Source: Tetrahymena elliotti 4EA (lineage: Eukaryota; Ciliophora; Oligohymenophorea; Hymenostomatida; Tetrahymenidae). Taken from it: a stretch of 64,000 bases of DNA. Shown here in pieces: positions 36,430 to 47,407 of the stretch; the stretch's first letter is position 1; the number at the start of each line of letters is the position of its first letter. A program made the position numbers and the translations under genes. Location: NCBI GenBank assembly GCA_000231825.2, contig JH720295.1:1557736-1621735 (forward strand), written 5' to 3'. The notes below the pieces were generated by a model. That model was given only the letters and a program-made list of their open reading frames with translations, made no database searches and was not told the DNA's origin.

Positions 36430-37890
36430 ACTTCTTACTTAAATCTTGATATCAATCTCATGTAAAATTATAAACTTTTCTTTAAAAAACAAATCTCTAA
36501 ACTCAATTATTACCTCCTTTAAAAAAATAGTGTTTCAATATAAATTATATTTTAGAATGCAGAAATAATACTTTAATTTTTGAGTGACTGACTGGTAAGT
36601 TTGGGTTGGTGAACTTGATATTAGTTTAGCTTACTTACTCCTTAATTTTGATTTTTGTTTTCATTTTTTATACAAATTTTGTTTTTTTCTCTTTTTTTAA
36701 ATATTTCTTTATTCAATATTTATTTTTATAAATTTTTATCAGGTGTAAATTTCTTGGTGAAATGGGTGTATAAAAATTAGGAGCTGAGTTAGCAAAATGC
36801 TCTAATCTCATCACTTTGACTATTTTCCTCTAGTAAAATAATGCTTGAATATTAATTCTGCACTTTGAATTAATAAATAAATAATATTTTAATTTATGAG
36901 TAAATGGCTGATTGAAAAATTTGTTTGGTGAACTTGATATTAGTTTGGCTTACTTACTCATTCATTAATTTTTATTTGTAGTTTTCATTTATAATACAAA
37001 TTTGGTTTTTTCTCTTTTCTTTCTTTGTCCTATATTTATTTTTAAAAATTTTTATAGGTTTAATAATATTGATGAAATGGGTGCATAAAAATTAGGAGCT
37101 GAGTTAGCAAAATGCTCTAATCTCAACAATTTGACTCTTAACCTCTCGTAAAATAATGTTTCAATATTAATTCTACATTTTGGAATGAATAAATAAATAA
37201 TAATTTAAGATGAGTGAGTAACTGAATTGGGTTTGTGGATTTGATATTATCTTACTAATTCATTAATTTTTATTTGTTGTTTTCATTTTTAATTCAAATT
37301 TTGTATGTTTCTCTTTCTTTTAGATATTATTTTATTCAATACAAATAATTAAAATAAAGTATCTTGAATAAAACTTTATATTTCAAATTTTAATCTGATT
37401 ATTTAACAATTATAAATATTATTCATCACAAACAGTGATACTTTATTTTAATTATCTGTATTTTTTTTATACATTTTTTTAAAAGTGAAAACAAAATTGG
37501 TGAAATGGGTGCATAAAAATTAGGAGCTGAACTAACAAAATTCCCTAATCTATGCAGTTTGACTCTTAGCCTGGTGTAAAAATAGTGTTTCAATATTAAT
37601 TATGCATTTTGGTATGAATAAATAAAGAGTTTGAGTTAGTGTCTGACTAAAAAATTTGGATTGTTGAACTTGATATTAGTTTGACATACTTACTCATTCA
37701 CTAATTTTTATTATTCTTTTCATTTTTAATTTAAATTTTTATTTTTTTTCTGTTATTTTGTAAATTTCTTATTCAATATTTATTTTTATAAATTTTAAAA
37801 AGTGAAAAATTTATTCATGAAATGATCAAATAAGTATTGAGATCAAAACTAATAAAAACAAAAAGATTAATCATTTTAATCATAAATATA
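36430..37890 (+). pseudogene. Tandem array of single-LRR exons, decaying
   Basis: Three clear exons, each exactly 90 nt, at 36743-36832, 37058-37147 and 37486-37575. Each begins after AG and ends before GT(A/G)TAAAA or GTAAAATAATG. Each encodes one leucine-rich repeat of the type E-M-G-x-QKLGAELxKxxNLxxLTLxL and is in phase 2 at both ends, so splicing keeps the frame. The introns are also repeats of one another, so the duplicating unit is an exon plus intron of about 315 bp. Degenerate units flank them: one at about 36435-36520 with its donor GT changed to TT, and one from 37803 where the LRR consensus is lost (EKFIHEMIK...). LRR proteins of this kind are common in Tetrahymena. No start or stop region is recognisable, so I read this as a fragment of an LRR gene losing function. 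Confidence 0.7.
37342..37458. mobile_element. 117-bp MITE with 22-bp inverted ends in an LRR intron
   Basis: Ends are CAAATAATTAAAATAAAGTA... and, on the other strand, CAGATAATTAAAATAAAGTA...; the 22-bp termini differ at one base. TA flanks both sides (37340-37341 and 37459-37460), as in Tc1/mariner-type insertion. Compared with the neighbouring introns, removing the element plus one TA restores the module to about 309 bp against 315 and 317 bp for its neighbours. The sister modules therefore show the empty site. It has no coding capacity. Confidence 0.82.
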
Positions 37891-38419
37891 TAACTAATTT
37901 TAATGAAACAGCTAGCTGAGATTTACTTCTTTATTGGTATTACTTGAAAAATTACAATAAATTAACTTAATCATTTGGCTAATATAAATACTTATTTATT
38001 TTAATCAGATTTCTACCTATTAAATTAAAAATAATTTGTATTATTTGATTTAAAATAATTCATTTATTTATTGTTTAGTATGTACTTAATTATTTAATTA
38101 GCAAAATCATTCACTCTATTAAAATGATATTTTTAAAAACTAAAATATAATTTTTTATTCAAAGAAGTAGGAAAAAATTATGAATAAAAAAAAAAATTTT
38201 ATTTAAGTATTTCAATTTCAAATATTGTTAACTGTATTAACTGTAAAAAATTTTATTTTTTAGAAACTCCCCTTTGTGAAAGACTCATGAATTTAATATT
38301 TTAAAAATATTCTGAAAAAAAAAAATTTACAAAATTATTTAATATATAAGACAATAAAAATATAAAATGATAAAAAATTTTTAATATTTTTTTGGAGAAT
38401 GAGTGGATTCATGAGTTTT
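37891..38419. other. Spacer with long A tracts
   Basis: Lies between the last degenerate LRR module and the 3' end of the cysteine-rich gene. Several A tracts of 7-9 bases; no coding signal. Confidence 0.5.
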
Positions 38420-40566
38420 TCATTTTGGAACACACTCCTAAAGATTATTTAAAGTAAAACCTTCTTTACATTAATAGCAATCATCATTTATGCAGCTAAG
38501 GCAATTTTGAGAACAACTATCACATTAAAGATTAACAAAACCTTGAGAGCAAGCTACAACAGGAGAATCTGTTCTCTTTAAATATCCAGCATTAGTCCAA
38601 TTATCATATACAACTTAGTATTCATCATAGGCGTTAGTATAGACAAGTTAATTGACATATCTATATTCTTTAGAGTTTCTTTAACAACTTGAAACGTAGT
38701 CTAAAATATTCACTTAAAAAATAAAATTTTTAAATAAAAAATAAAGAATAAAAATAAATAGTTACTGAATTAGCATCTGGCACATCTAATTTAAGGTCCT
38801 TTTATTATTTAAATTCTGCACAAGCATTATCTGGTGATTAAACTGAACAAGTATTAGAAGAGAATCCAATTGATTTGTTGGTGTATTATCTGCATTCTAC
38901 ACATCTGTAATTGTTTAGAGTAGGGTCAAAGCTAAGCCAGCATAGGTCTTAGTTAGAGCAGCCTTATTAGCTAACATAAAATCCTTCCTTACAGCTAACG
39001 CAATTTCCTTATGCATCAAAGCTTAAGCAATTCAAGTAGCTACCTTAAGAACAATCTCCTTCTTTTGAAACATAATAACCTGCTTGACAAGAAGTGCATC
39101 TGCTTCTGTTAGGAGTAAATGTAAGACATTATTAACTAAATGTTTTGAATTTAGTCAAATCATTTGTGCATCCAAAGTAACCTGTATCATCAGTCTTCTT
39201 GATTAACCAATAGTTAGACTTACATAAAATACATGATTATCCATACTAATCAGGGGTTAAGCAGTTAAGGTCTACGGGATTGTTAACATCAGATATACAC
39301 TCGCTTTAGGTAACATTTGACTTGGAACCTAAAAACTAATTTCTCCAAACATTGTTGTATTTTGCATCAACATATGTGTAAAGAGGAGGATAGAAAGTAG
39401 GAAGGGGATATCTGTATCTGAGTCCTGGCTTGCAATAGGCGACATAGCAAGAATCACTAACTGGATGCTTTACAGCACATCCAACTGAATAAATTCTATT
39501 TTTACAAGTGTTTGATTTAATATCAAAGAATTGATTTTCCACATCAATACATTAAGAGCAAGTGCCTTTCTATGCATCAACAATTCCACAATTTGTAGGT
39601 AAATTCTAAAAAACTACAGTGCAACCTTTTTAATAGTAAGGAGCTTTACAAAAACTACCAAATCTAATGTTCTAATGAGAAGGAGCAATATTTGAGTAAC
39701 ACTAACCTTTATACAACAAATAGTCATCAGTACATAATATGCATTAACGAACACCACGAATAATTTCAAATGTTAGACAACTTTTTCCATCACCTATTTA
39801 CTAGCAAGATTAACGAGTATTCTGTAAAGTATATCCATAGTTGCATGTATAGCAATAATCACCCATCTACTCAGCACAGTTAGGAATAGTAGGAAATGAG
39901 GCTTCCTTTCTAAAGACATCCACTTTCAGTAAATGTGTATCCCTTGACGCAGAATAAGGGATCACTTAAGCTTTAAATTACTGTAGTATTTAACTTATCA
40001 TAGTTTTAAAAGTCAAACAAAAAGTAATTTCTTGAAGGAGTTAAGATAAAACCATAGTGTGGTTTTATGCAAATGGATTTATTTTCATCATATAGTGCGC
40101 AGTCAAAATAGTTTTAGACATTATTATCACTTCCTCCCAAAACTAAAGCAAGAGGGAAAACAGGATAAACACATTTGCCAAAGCTATTAACTTAGGCACA
40201 TTTTAATTATAAAACTGAATCAGCTTTATTTTAAGGAATGATAGTGAACATTTCTGAATTCACTGTAGCATTTGTGCTTTAAGTTTACTAGCACTTACCA
40301 TCCAAAGTTAGCTGTTAACAGTTTTAGTACCCATCCAGAAGATTCACTGTTCTAATGCATTCTTGAAAGTCATACCTAAGAACATATTACTCAGTCAAAG
40401 TATTTTAGCATTTAACACATATCTTTCGAACAACAGTAGGGTTGTAATAATCAAGCACATCATAGTGTTTAGCACAATTATTAATCAGTTATTAACCCTG
40501 GACTTAGTTTACAAAAACACTAGAAATAGCAAGCAAGCTAAATAAGAAAATTAGTTATTTTTTCAT
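38420..40566 (-). CDS. Cysteine-rich secreted protein with two frame breaks
   Basis: Start ATG at 40566 with a signal peptide (LIFLFSLLAISSVFV), stop TGA at 38422-38420. The chain has many CxxC pairs spaced as in furin-like or growth-factor-receptor cysteine repeats (CTSCQAGYYVSKEGDC, CVSCKEGFYVSQQGC, CYQCKEGFTL). The ATG frame is good to GYTFTESGC and then meets TGA at 39873-39871. From about 39900 down to about 38800 the cysteine repeats continue only in the +1 frame (SFPTIPNCAEQ onwards). The last exon (from 38700, after an intron at 38765-38701) is again in the ATG frame. One extra base near 39900-39930 and one missing base near 38770-38830 explain this. Either assembly errors or real compensating indels. 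Such proteins are usually surface or secreted; no specific function is assigned. Confidence 0.7.
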
Positions 40567-42634
40567 TATTTTTTAATTCTATTTCCGTTTTATTGTTATT
40601 TTTATTTATTGATTATTTTTTTACTTAATTAGCTCCAAGTATTTAACTCTAAAAAATATATTATTTGATCTCTCATAATTATTTAATCTACAAGATAATA
40701 GACCATTATTTTTTTTTTATTGAGGCTAGATAGAAAGTGTATTAATTTAATATTCTCAATATCAGCTATTTTCTATTTATTAAATAAAAACAATATTAAT
40801 TGCTATTGTGTTACATATTTTGTACTTATTTAGTTATTCTTTAGTTTAATATGTTTAAATAAAATAATTTGAATTTCTAAATTTATGCCTTTCTTAAGTA
40901 AAGAATGCAGAGAAGTGAAGGGGACAATTGGAATCATTTGATCTCATTAAAATTGTTATCTAATTTGGTTATTTTTATTTACAAAAGTTAAAACTCTGAC
41001 TTTTGATTTTTTTGGTTATGAAAAAATGCTAAATTGAATTGAATTTAAAATAGGAAAGAAATTTTTTATCAGATTTAATCATTAAAATTCAAATTTCGTT
41101 TTCTAAGAAATTAAAGATATCTACAAGCAAATCTAGATATTTTAAATTATCAATTTAATCAGATACTGTAAACACTCTTATCTTAAACTAATGTTTTTCT
41201 TAAATTGGAAAGTAAGCTTCTCAATCTTTAACTAGCAATTTTTTTCATTTAATATTTTGACAAAAATAAACATCAAATGGTATTAAATACATTACATTTT
41301 TTTTTTTAATTATTTAAAACAATTTTTTTATTTTCTGTAAATTTAAATGAAGCACAAAAAAGCAGTAAAAAAAAATATTTATGTTATTACTGGCATCACA
41401 AAAAAGTAAAAATATTATGTATTAATCAACTTTTATATGTTCTTTTAATAAAATCACATATCTTTTAGAAATAGACATACTGTTTACGGATTTTTATATT
41501 ATTAAGAAAAGATAAAATAAATAAAAATTCCCTTTAAAATATTTTTAATTCATTTAAAAATAATTACTTCAAATCCTTACAAACAGAATAATTTATCTTA
41601 CCTAAAATAATGCTGCCATATTCTTTTTGTATTTTAATTCAAATGAATTTTAGCAAATTAGAAGAATTTATCTTTACTCTCTGTTAACATAATTTTAAAA
41701 TAAATAATAATCTATTTGTGTTTAATATTTTTTAACAACAGAATTTTCTTAAATTTGAAATGTAAAAATTTTTATTTATTTGAAGAAAAACTTGTAAAAT
41801 CCATCAAGGATACTTTGCTAAAAATATTTTAAATAAACTTGAATGGTACTTTGTTAAATTTAAAACATTTTCATTTTCATCATTTGAGTTTAGTTTATTT
41901 CCTTTTAAAAATTTAAAAGTGCTATATTTGATAGAAATATTATATGATCACTCTAAATAAATGACATATCTTTTAGGAATAAGAATATGCTTTTATTATT
42001 TTAACATATAAACCAATTAAATGCAATATTATAATCCAATATATGGATTTATCTGAACCTTTAAGACTTTGAGTTAATTAGACCTTATTTATATTACTTA
42101 TTTTACACATAACTCTGTTCTGTTATTTTCTTTTTGTGTATGAATTTTCATTTATTTATCTTTAATGAAAAAATTTTATCTTAATTTAGACAAATCCTTA
42201 AAAAATTGGTGACAAAAATTTTAGTTTAATATTTTAAACAATTTTGAATGGATCTTTCTAAAATAGTTAAAATAATTTCATATTCATTCATGATTTTATG
42301 ATTTTTTGTTACATGTTTCCCATCAAAATAATCAAAGTATTCTTTAATTTTTATATGATCTCCAATAATAAGCATTTGGAAAATTTATATCCAGATTTCT
42401 ATAAAGAAAACTAATAAAATAGTCCTCTATATTACTTATTAAATAGAAGTTGAAAAATTCTAATAATGTTTAATTTATATTTTATTTATTTAAATGCTTA
42501 AAAAAAATTTAATTATTTAAAAATAAATTTATTTTTTTTGTTGTTTTTTTGTTGTTTTTTAAATTAAAAAATAGTTTTAATATTTTATGACACATATGAA
42601 TTTCAATAAAATGTAATATGAATTTATTAACTAT
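40567..42634. other. Intergenic, no gene seen
   Basis: About 2 kb of very AT-rich spacer between two minus-strand genes. Long A and T tracts and a GTTGTTTTTT run near 42540. No coding frame or repeat family can be supported. Confidence 0.5.
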
Positions 42635-43876
42635 TCATAGCTTTGGAAATGAAAATAAGTAATGATTTAACTAGTTTGTTTCATTTAAGTGGTTAATTAG
42701 CCTTGCAAATATACGCAAGCAATAGCCTAGTTCATTAGCTCTTTTAAGATGAGGAACATGTCCACACCTATCAAACATAAACAAGAAGTTATCAAAGAAG
42801 ACATCTTTTTCATAGTCAAAATCTATTCCATTTAATATTTTTTCAACTTCAATTGTTTTCTTAAGCTTAAATGGTTTTCTATTTGTGCTATTTAGTAAGT
42901 AATAAATAGTCTCAGTTTACTTGTCAAGAGTTATTAGAGGGTCATCTAATCCAAAAGTAATTAAATGTGGTATATTTGGATTCAAAAATTTAAAGGTTTC
43001 TTTTATTTCAATTGGATAATCTTGTTACATAAGAATTCTTATTTAAGTAATAATCTTATTTTCTTCTAATTCTGCTAATTACACTCCAAAATTACTCCTG
43101 ATATATCTAAAAGATTCTTGTATCATTTACACTACTTTTTATCTTTTTTCAGGGTTTGTTTATATTAATTTAATGAGCTCTGACTCAGTTATTTGATATT
43201 CCCTCAAAGGTCTCTCTATGCACTCAACCCATGTTCTAAAGCCTATATTATGTTCAAAGCTATGAGTTGCAATCGAAACAGTAGCTATTATTCTTTGAGG
43301 ATAAATTAAAGAAAAATAATTTCTAAAATATCCACCTAATGAATGACATAAAAATAAGACTTAACGGATTTGCAAATGATCAAGTAGCTCAGCTATCAGT
43401 TAGCATTACTCTCTAATACTTCCTTTAAAAGCCCCTCTATCGTCATCAAATCCATCATATCCTGGATATGAAAAATTGATCCATCTACATATTTTCTCAC
43501 CAAATGCATATTCTAGTTTAATAAGCTCTTTATAATCCAAACCTCCTCCATGGAGAGCCAGTATAGTTAATTCTGGCAATTCCAAATCCTATTTTTATAA
43601 TTTTAGTTCTTAGATGTTATCAGTGTAGTGGCAGTACCATTTGCTTTCTGGGTTTTCATACTTTATTAAATTTCTAACTGCATTCTAAGTTTTTTTGGTT
43701 GAATCATCTTAAGCAATCTTAAAATTTTTGATATTCTAGCTTGATAAGTTGATAATAGATTTTGTTTATCTTTACACTTCTAGAGGATCCCTTTTTTCTT
43801 TGCAATCTACCAAAACTTTCTAGAGATTAAAAATCAATTCTTCTTGCTAAGATTAAATATTTTATTTAGCTGACAT
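42635..43876 (-). CDS. Alpha/beta hydrolase-fold protein
   Basis: Single exon, 413 codons, TGA stop. The oxyanion-loop strand reads LALHGGGLDYKEL (about residue 115). The nucleophile elbow is FLCHSLGGYF with Ser179, a C-H-S-L-G variant of G-x-S-x-G. The acid is most likely Asp311 or Asp312 in TFGLDDPLITLD, and the base His373 in DRCGHVPHLKRANELG, a typical GHxPHxE/A-type end. A triad is therefore complete and in order. The family covers esterases, lipases, epoxide hydrolases and others; the substrate cannot be named. There is no signal peptide, so the protein is probably cytosolic. A Gln/Lys-rich N-terminal extension of about 100 residues precedes the fold. Confidence 0.82.
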
Positions 43877-44792
43877 TTTATCCTCAAAAATTAGTTAAAA
43901 GCAAATTGTTATCAAAAATTAATATTTTTGTTTTTTTAACTCTTCATAAAATTTGATGATAATTCTTAATTAAAATATTAATGCGTAATATATCTTTCAA
44001 TATTAAAAATTTTAAAAAGCTAATAGAATAATAGAAGGTCTACTTGTTAAAGAGTTATTTTTACTCATATCAAAAAAGATAAATGTGAAATTCTATCTTC
44101 GTTTTTTCCATTTTTACAACTTTTCTTTAAATTTAATTTCATTAAAATTTTTATCTTTATCACTATCTTAACCTAAATCTATTAAGAAGCATCACAATGA
44201 TAAGTATTTATATAAGAATGGTGTAATATTATTTATTCTATTAAGGGAGAGGGGAATAAGCACAAATTTTTATTCAAGGGATTCCTATTTTGATTTTATC
44301 ATGATACTAAATTAGATAAAGAAAACTAATGCTTGGCCACTTTAGAAAATTAAAAAAATCTGATTATTCATATTTTAGTTATTTTTTATTCTAAAAACAT
44401 AAAAACATCTTACAATAAATTTTTGTTAATATTGTTTAAATTAATCTGACAAAATTGTAATTTATTCAAAAGATATTTTTGATTCATTAAATTTTAAATA
44501 ATTATTTTAATATTTTTAAATAATTTATTAAATTAAAATTTTAGATTTTAAATATCTATTTTTAAAATAATTCTAAAAATAAAATCATAAAATAAAAAAT
44601 CAAAGAATAAATAAATATTTTAAGAAATTAGAGCAAATTATTGATATTAAATAAATAATTGAAAACTACATTGAAAATTGGATAAAAGTACCAATCACAA
44701 GAAGCATTTTGTTAGTAAAATTAAAAGAATTTGTTAGAAATCCTATAAGAATAAATTTATCAAATTAAATAGCTAATATCAAACACCAACTA
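43877..44792. other. Divergent promoter region
   Basis: Separates the hydrolase (-) from the helicase (+), so it should hold both promoters. AT-rich; no motif or gene recognised. Confidence 0.5.
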
Positions 44793-47116
44793 ATGAAGTA
44801 ATCAATTAAAAAAGCACCAGGAACTTAGCAAGCTTCAAAAGATTCCAAGAAAAAGTTAAACTTCTTTTAGATTTTGAAGACAGGCACGTCATTTTAATAG
44901 AAAGAAGAAAATAATAGATTTTAAAAAGTAGGATTTAAATGAAATATTTGTTGAACATGCCAATATCATTATTTTTATTTTATTATTTCATAAGCAAGCA
45001 GAAAAAGTAAATTAGTCAGCAAGAGATTCCTCTCAACCTAAGAGAAAGTTATCTGACAATAATCTTGCTCAAAAATATAATGAAAATGATAGTGATGACA
45101 GTGATAATGAAAATCTTAAGCAATTAAACGAGCAAATTACATAAACCAAATCTCGTAGAAAAATGAGCATAGATGAATTAGAAAAAGATTGGGAACATTA
45201 ACAATAACTTAAATAAGCAAAAATTAAGGCTCTTATGAAACTTTACAAAGTTAAGGTAGAAGGTGATAATATTCCACCTCTTTTAACTAATTTCACTAAA
45301 ATGCAAAAGTAAACTTTTTTATTTATTTCTTCATATTTCATATTAATATGCTTATTTCTACTTAGAAATTTAGATATTAATGTGATAAGGATATAAAATA
45401 TTAATTAATAATGATTTTATTAGAAAAAATAAACACTTATTTAATATCATATTATTATTTTACTTAGGAAGTATGGATTTAATCAAAAAATATTAGACAA
45501 TATGAAAAAAGCAGGTTATGAAAAACCTACACCAATTTAGATGTAATCAATACCAATCATTATGGAAGTAAATAATTAGAAAAAGATTAAAATGCCAACT
45601 ATTTATTATTTTCATTAAAAAGAAAAGAAATTTACTTGCTTTAGCTCCTACTGGAAGTGGTAAAACAGCAGCTTATTGTCTTCCTCTTTTATAGAAATTA
45701 GCTACCCATGAAAAAAATGGTGTCAGAGCTCTTATTTTTGCTCCTTCAAATGAATTAGCAGAATAAATTTTAAGAGAATTTGATTTCTTAAATTATGGTG
45801 TAGAAGATGGTCTAAGAATAAAATAGATTTAAAAAATAAACAATGAATCAAATGCTTTCAAAATATAACTCGATCACATTGATATTCTTATTACAACACC
45901 CTTGAAATTTTTGAAAATGAATAGAAAATCTCATGCTGAATTTGATAAGCTTGAGTATATTGTTTTTGATGAAGCTGATAGATACTTTGAATTTGTAAAC
46001 AAATTATCAATATTTTTATTAATGAATTTATACTTTAAAATAGAATATTGCAGGCCAAATGAAGAAAATTTTGGAAATATTTTCAGAAAAATAAGGTTTG
46101 ACTTATTTACTTTTCAGTGCAACCATTTAACATCCAGTAGAAGAATTAGTTAAAAATATAATTGTTGATCCTTTAAAATTATAAATTGGTGGAAAAAATA
46201 ATGTTTTATCTTCTATTGAATAATCACTTTCTTACTGTTAAAGTGAATATGGAAAGCTTGTAGAATTAAAAAATATTATAAATAATGGAGAATTTAATCC
46301 TCCTGTTCTTATTTTCGTTTAATCAAAGGAAAGAGGTGAAGAATTGCTTTAAATGATAAAAAGTTCTTGTGTTAACACTCCCATTAAGATTGACAAAATA
46401 GATTCTGTAAGCAATTATTCATACAATTTATTACTTTTTCTTATGAAAAAATGAAATTACCAATCAAAGTTCAATAAATAAATTAATTACAAGAATACTT
46501 TGGATTTATTATTGATATTAAAATACAGGATAAACAAAAAGAAGAAAGAGAAGAAACTATTGAAGAATTTAGAACTGGTAAATTATGGGCTTTAATTTGT
46601 ACTGATTTGATGGCTAGAGGTATTGATTTTAAAGGAGTTAACTTGGTTATAAATTATGATTTCCCTACTACTATGATTAACTATATACATAGAGTCGGTC
46701 GTACTGGAAGAGCTGGTAGAACAGGTAGAGCTATTACTTTCTTTACTAATGAAGATAAACCTTTACTAAGAAGTTTAGGAAACATGCTCAAAATTTCAGG
46801 GTAATTAAGATATATTTAAGATGTTTTATTTATTTTTTTTGATTAAAATAGCTGTGATGTTCCAGAATGGATTTTCAAATTACAAAAAGCTGATAAAAGG
46901 ACTTTAAAAAGACTTGAAAAGTTCCCTGTTAAGAGAGACGCTATTTCATTAGATCCTTCTAAATAGAGAGAAAAAGATGAAGAATTTGAAAAGTAAATTA
47001 GAATTGCTGATGGATAATACTTTAGCAGGAAAAAAAAAATAGATAGAGAAGAAAAGAGAAAGCAATAACAAAATTAAGGAAAAGAAAACGAAGATGATGG
47101 CTGGTAAATTGCCTGA
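44793..47116 (+). CDS. ROK1: DEAD-box RNA helicase, ROK1/DDX52 orthologue
   Basis: Seven exons: 44793-44927, 44995-45308, 45468-45567, 45623-45994, 46044-46406, 46529-46800 and 46852-47116; 606 codons in frame, close to human DDX52 (599). Its N terminus ([13 protein letters not shown]) matches the short conserved start of ROK1. The Q motif is EKPTPIQMQSIPI, motif I APTGSGKT (about 192-199), motif II DEAD (299-302), motif III SAT (332-334) and motif [10 protein letters not shown]. The C-terminal RecA block [19 protein letters not shown] and [17 protein letters not shown] is nearly diagnostic for DDX52. The tail is Lys/Glu/Gln-rich. In yeast, Rok1 acts in the nucleolus in early processing of the small-subunit rRNA precursor. 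It is convergent with the TBC gene, only 291 bp away. Confidence 0.93.
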
Positions 47117-47407
47117 TCACCACAATAATAATAATAACTATTTAGTGATAATTTTTTTGTAAAATTACGTTAAATTAAATATATAGTGTCTTCAATTAAA
47201 ATAAATTCTAAAAAGTTAATAGATATTTTATATTAATTGTCAAATTAAAAAGAAAAGAAATTTTGAGTATTTTGTTGAATTAAATTAGATTAGATGAAAA
47301 CTTTGTTACAAAATATATATTTTTTAAATAAAATTTAAGAAATATGTTCAATAGTTTTTTGTTATTTATATAAATGAGTTATTTTATATTTTTTTAAGAA
47401 TTAGAAA

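Larger units (their letters stand above)
28590..36430. other. About 7.8 kb without a supportable gene
   Basis: The longest gene-free stretch in the window. The part next to the zinc-finger start (28590 to about 30250) has mixed composition and polypyrimidine runs (CTTCCTTCC near 30120) and is probably its promoter and leader. Beyond that it is AT-rich with scattered simple repeats (ATAT at 30381, CTTT/CCTT near 31470). Short open frames, for example near 35322 and 35990-36210, are coding-like for 60-90 codons but match nothing I recognise. Micronucleus-limited DNA or a recent expansion are possible explanations; neither is shown. Confidence 0.5.
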
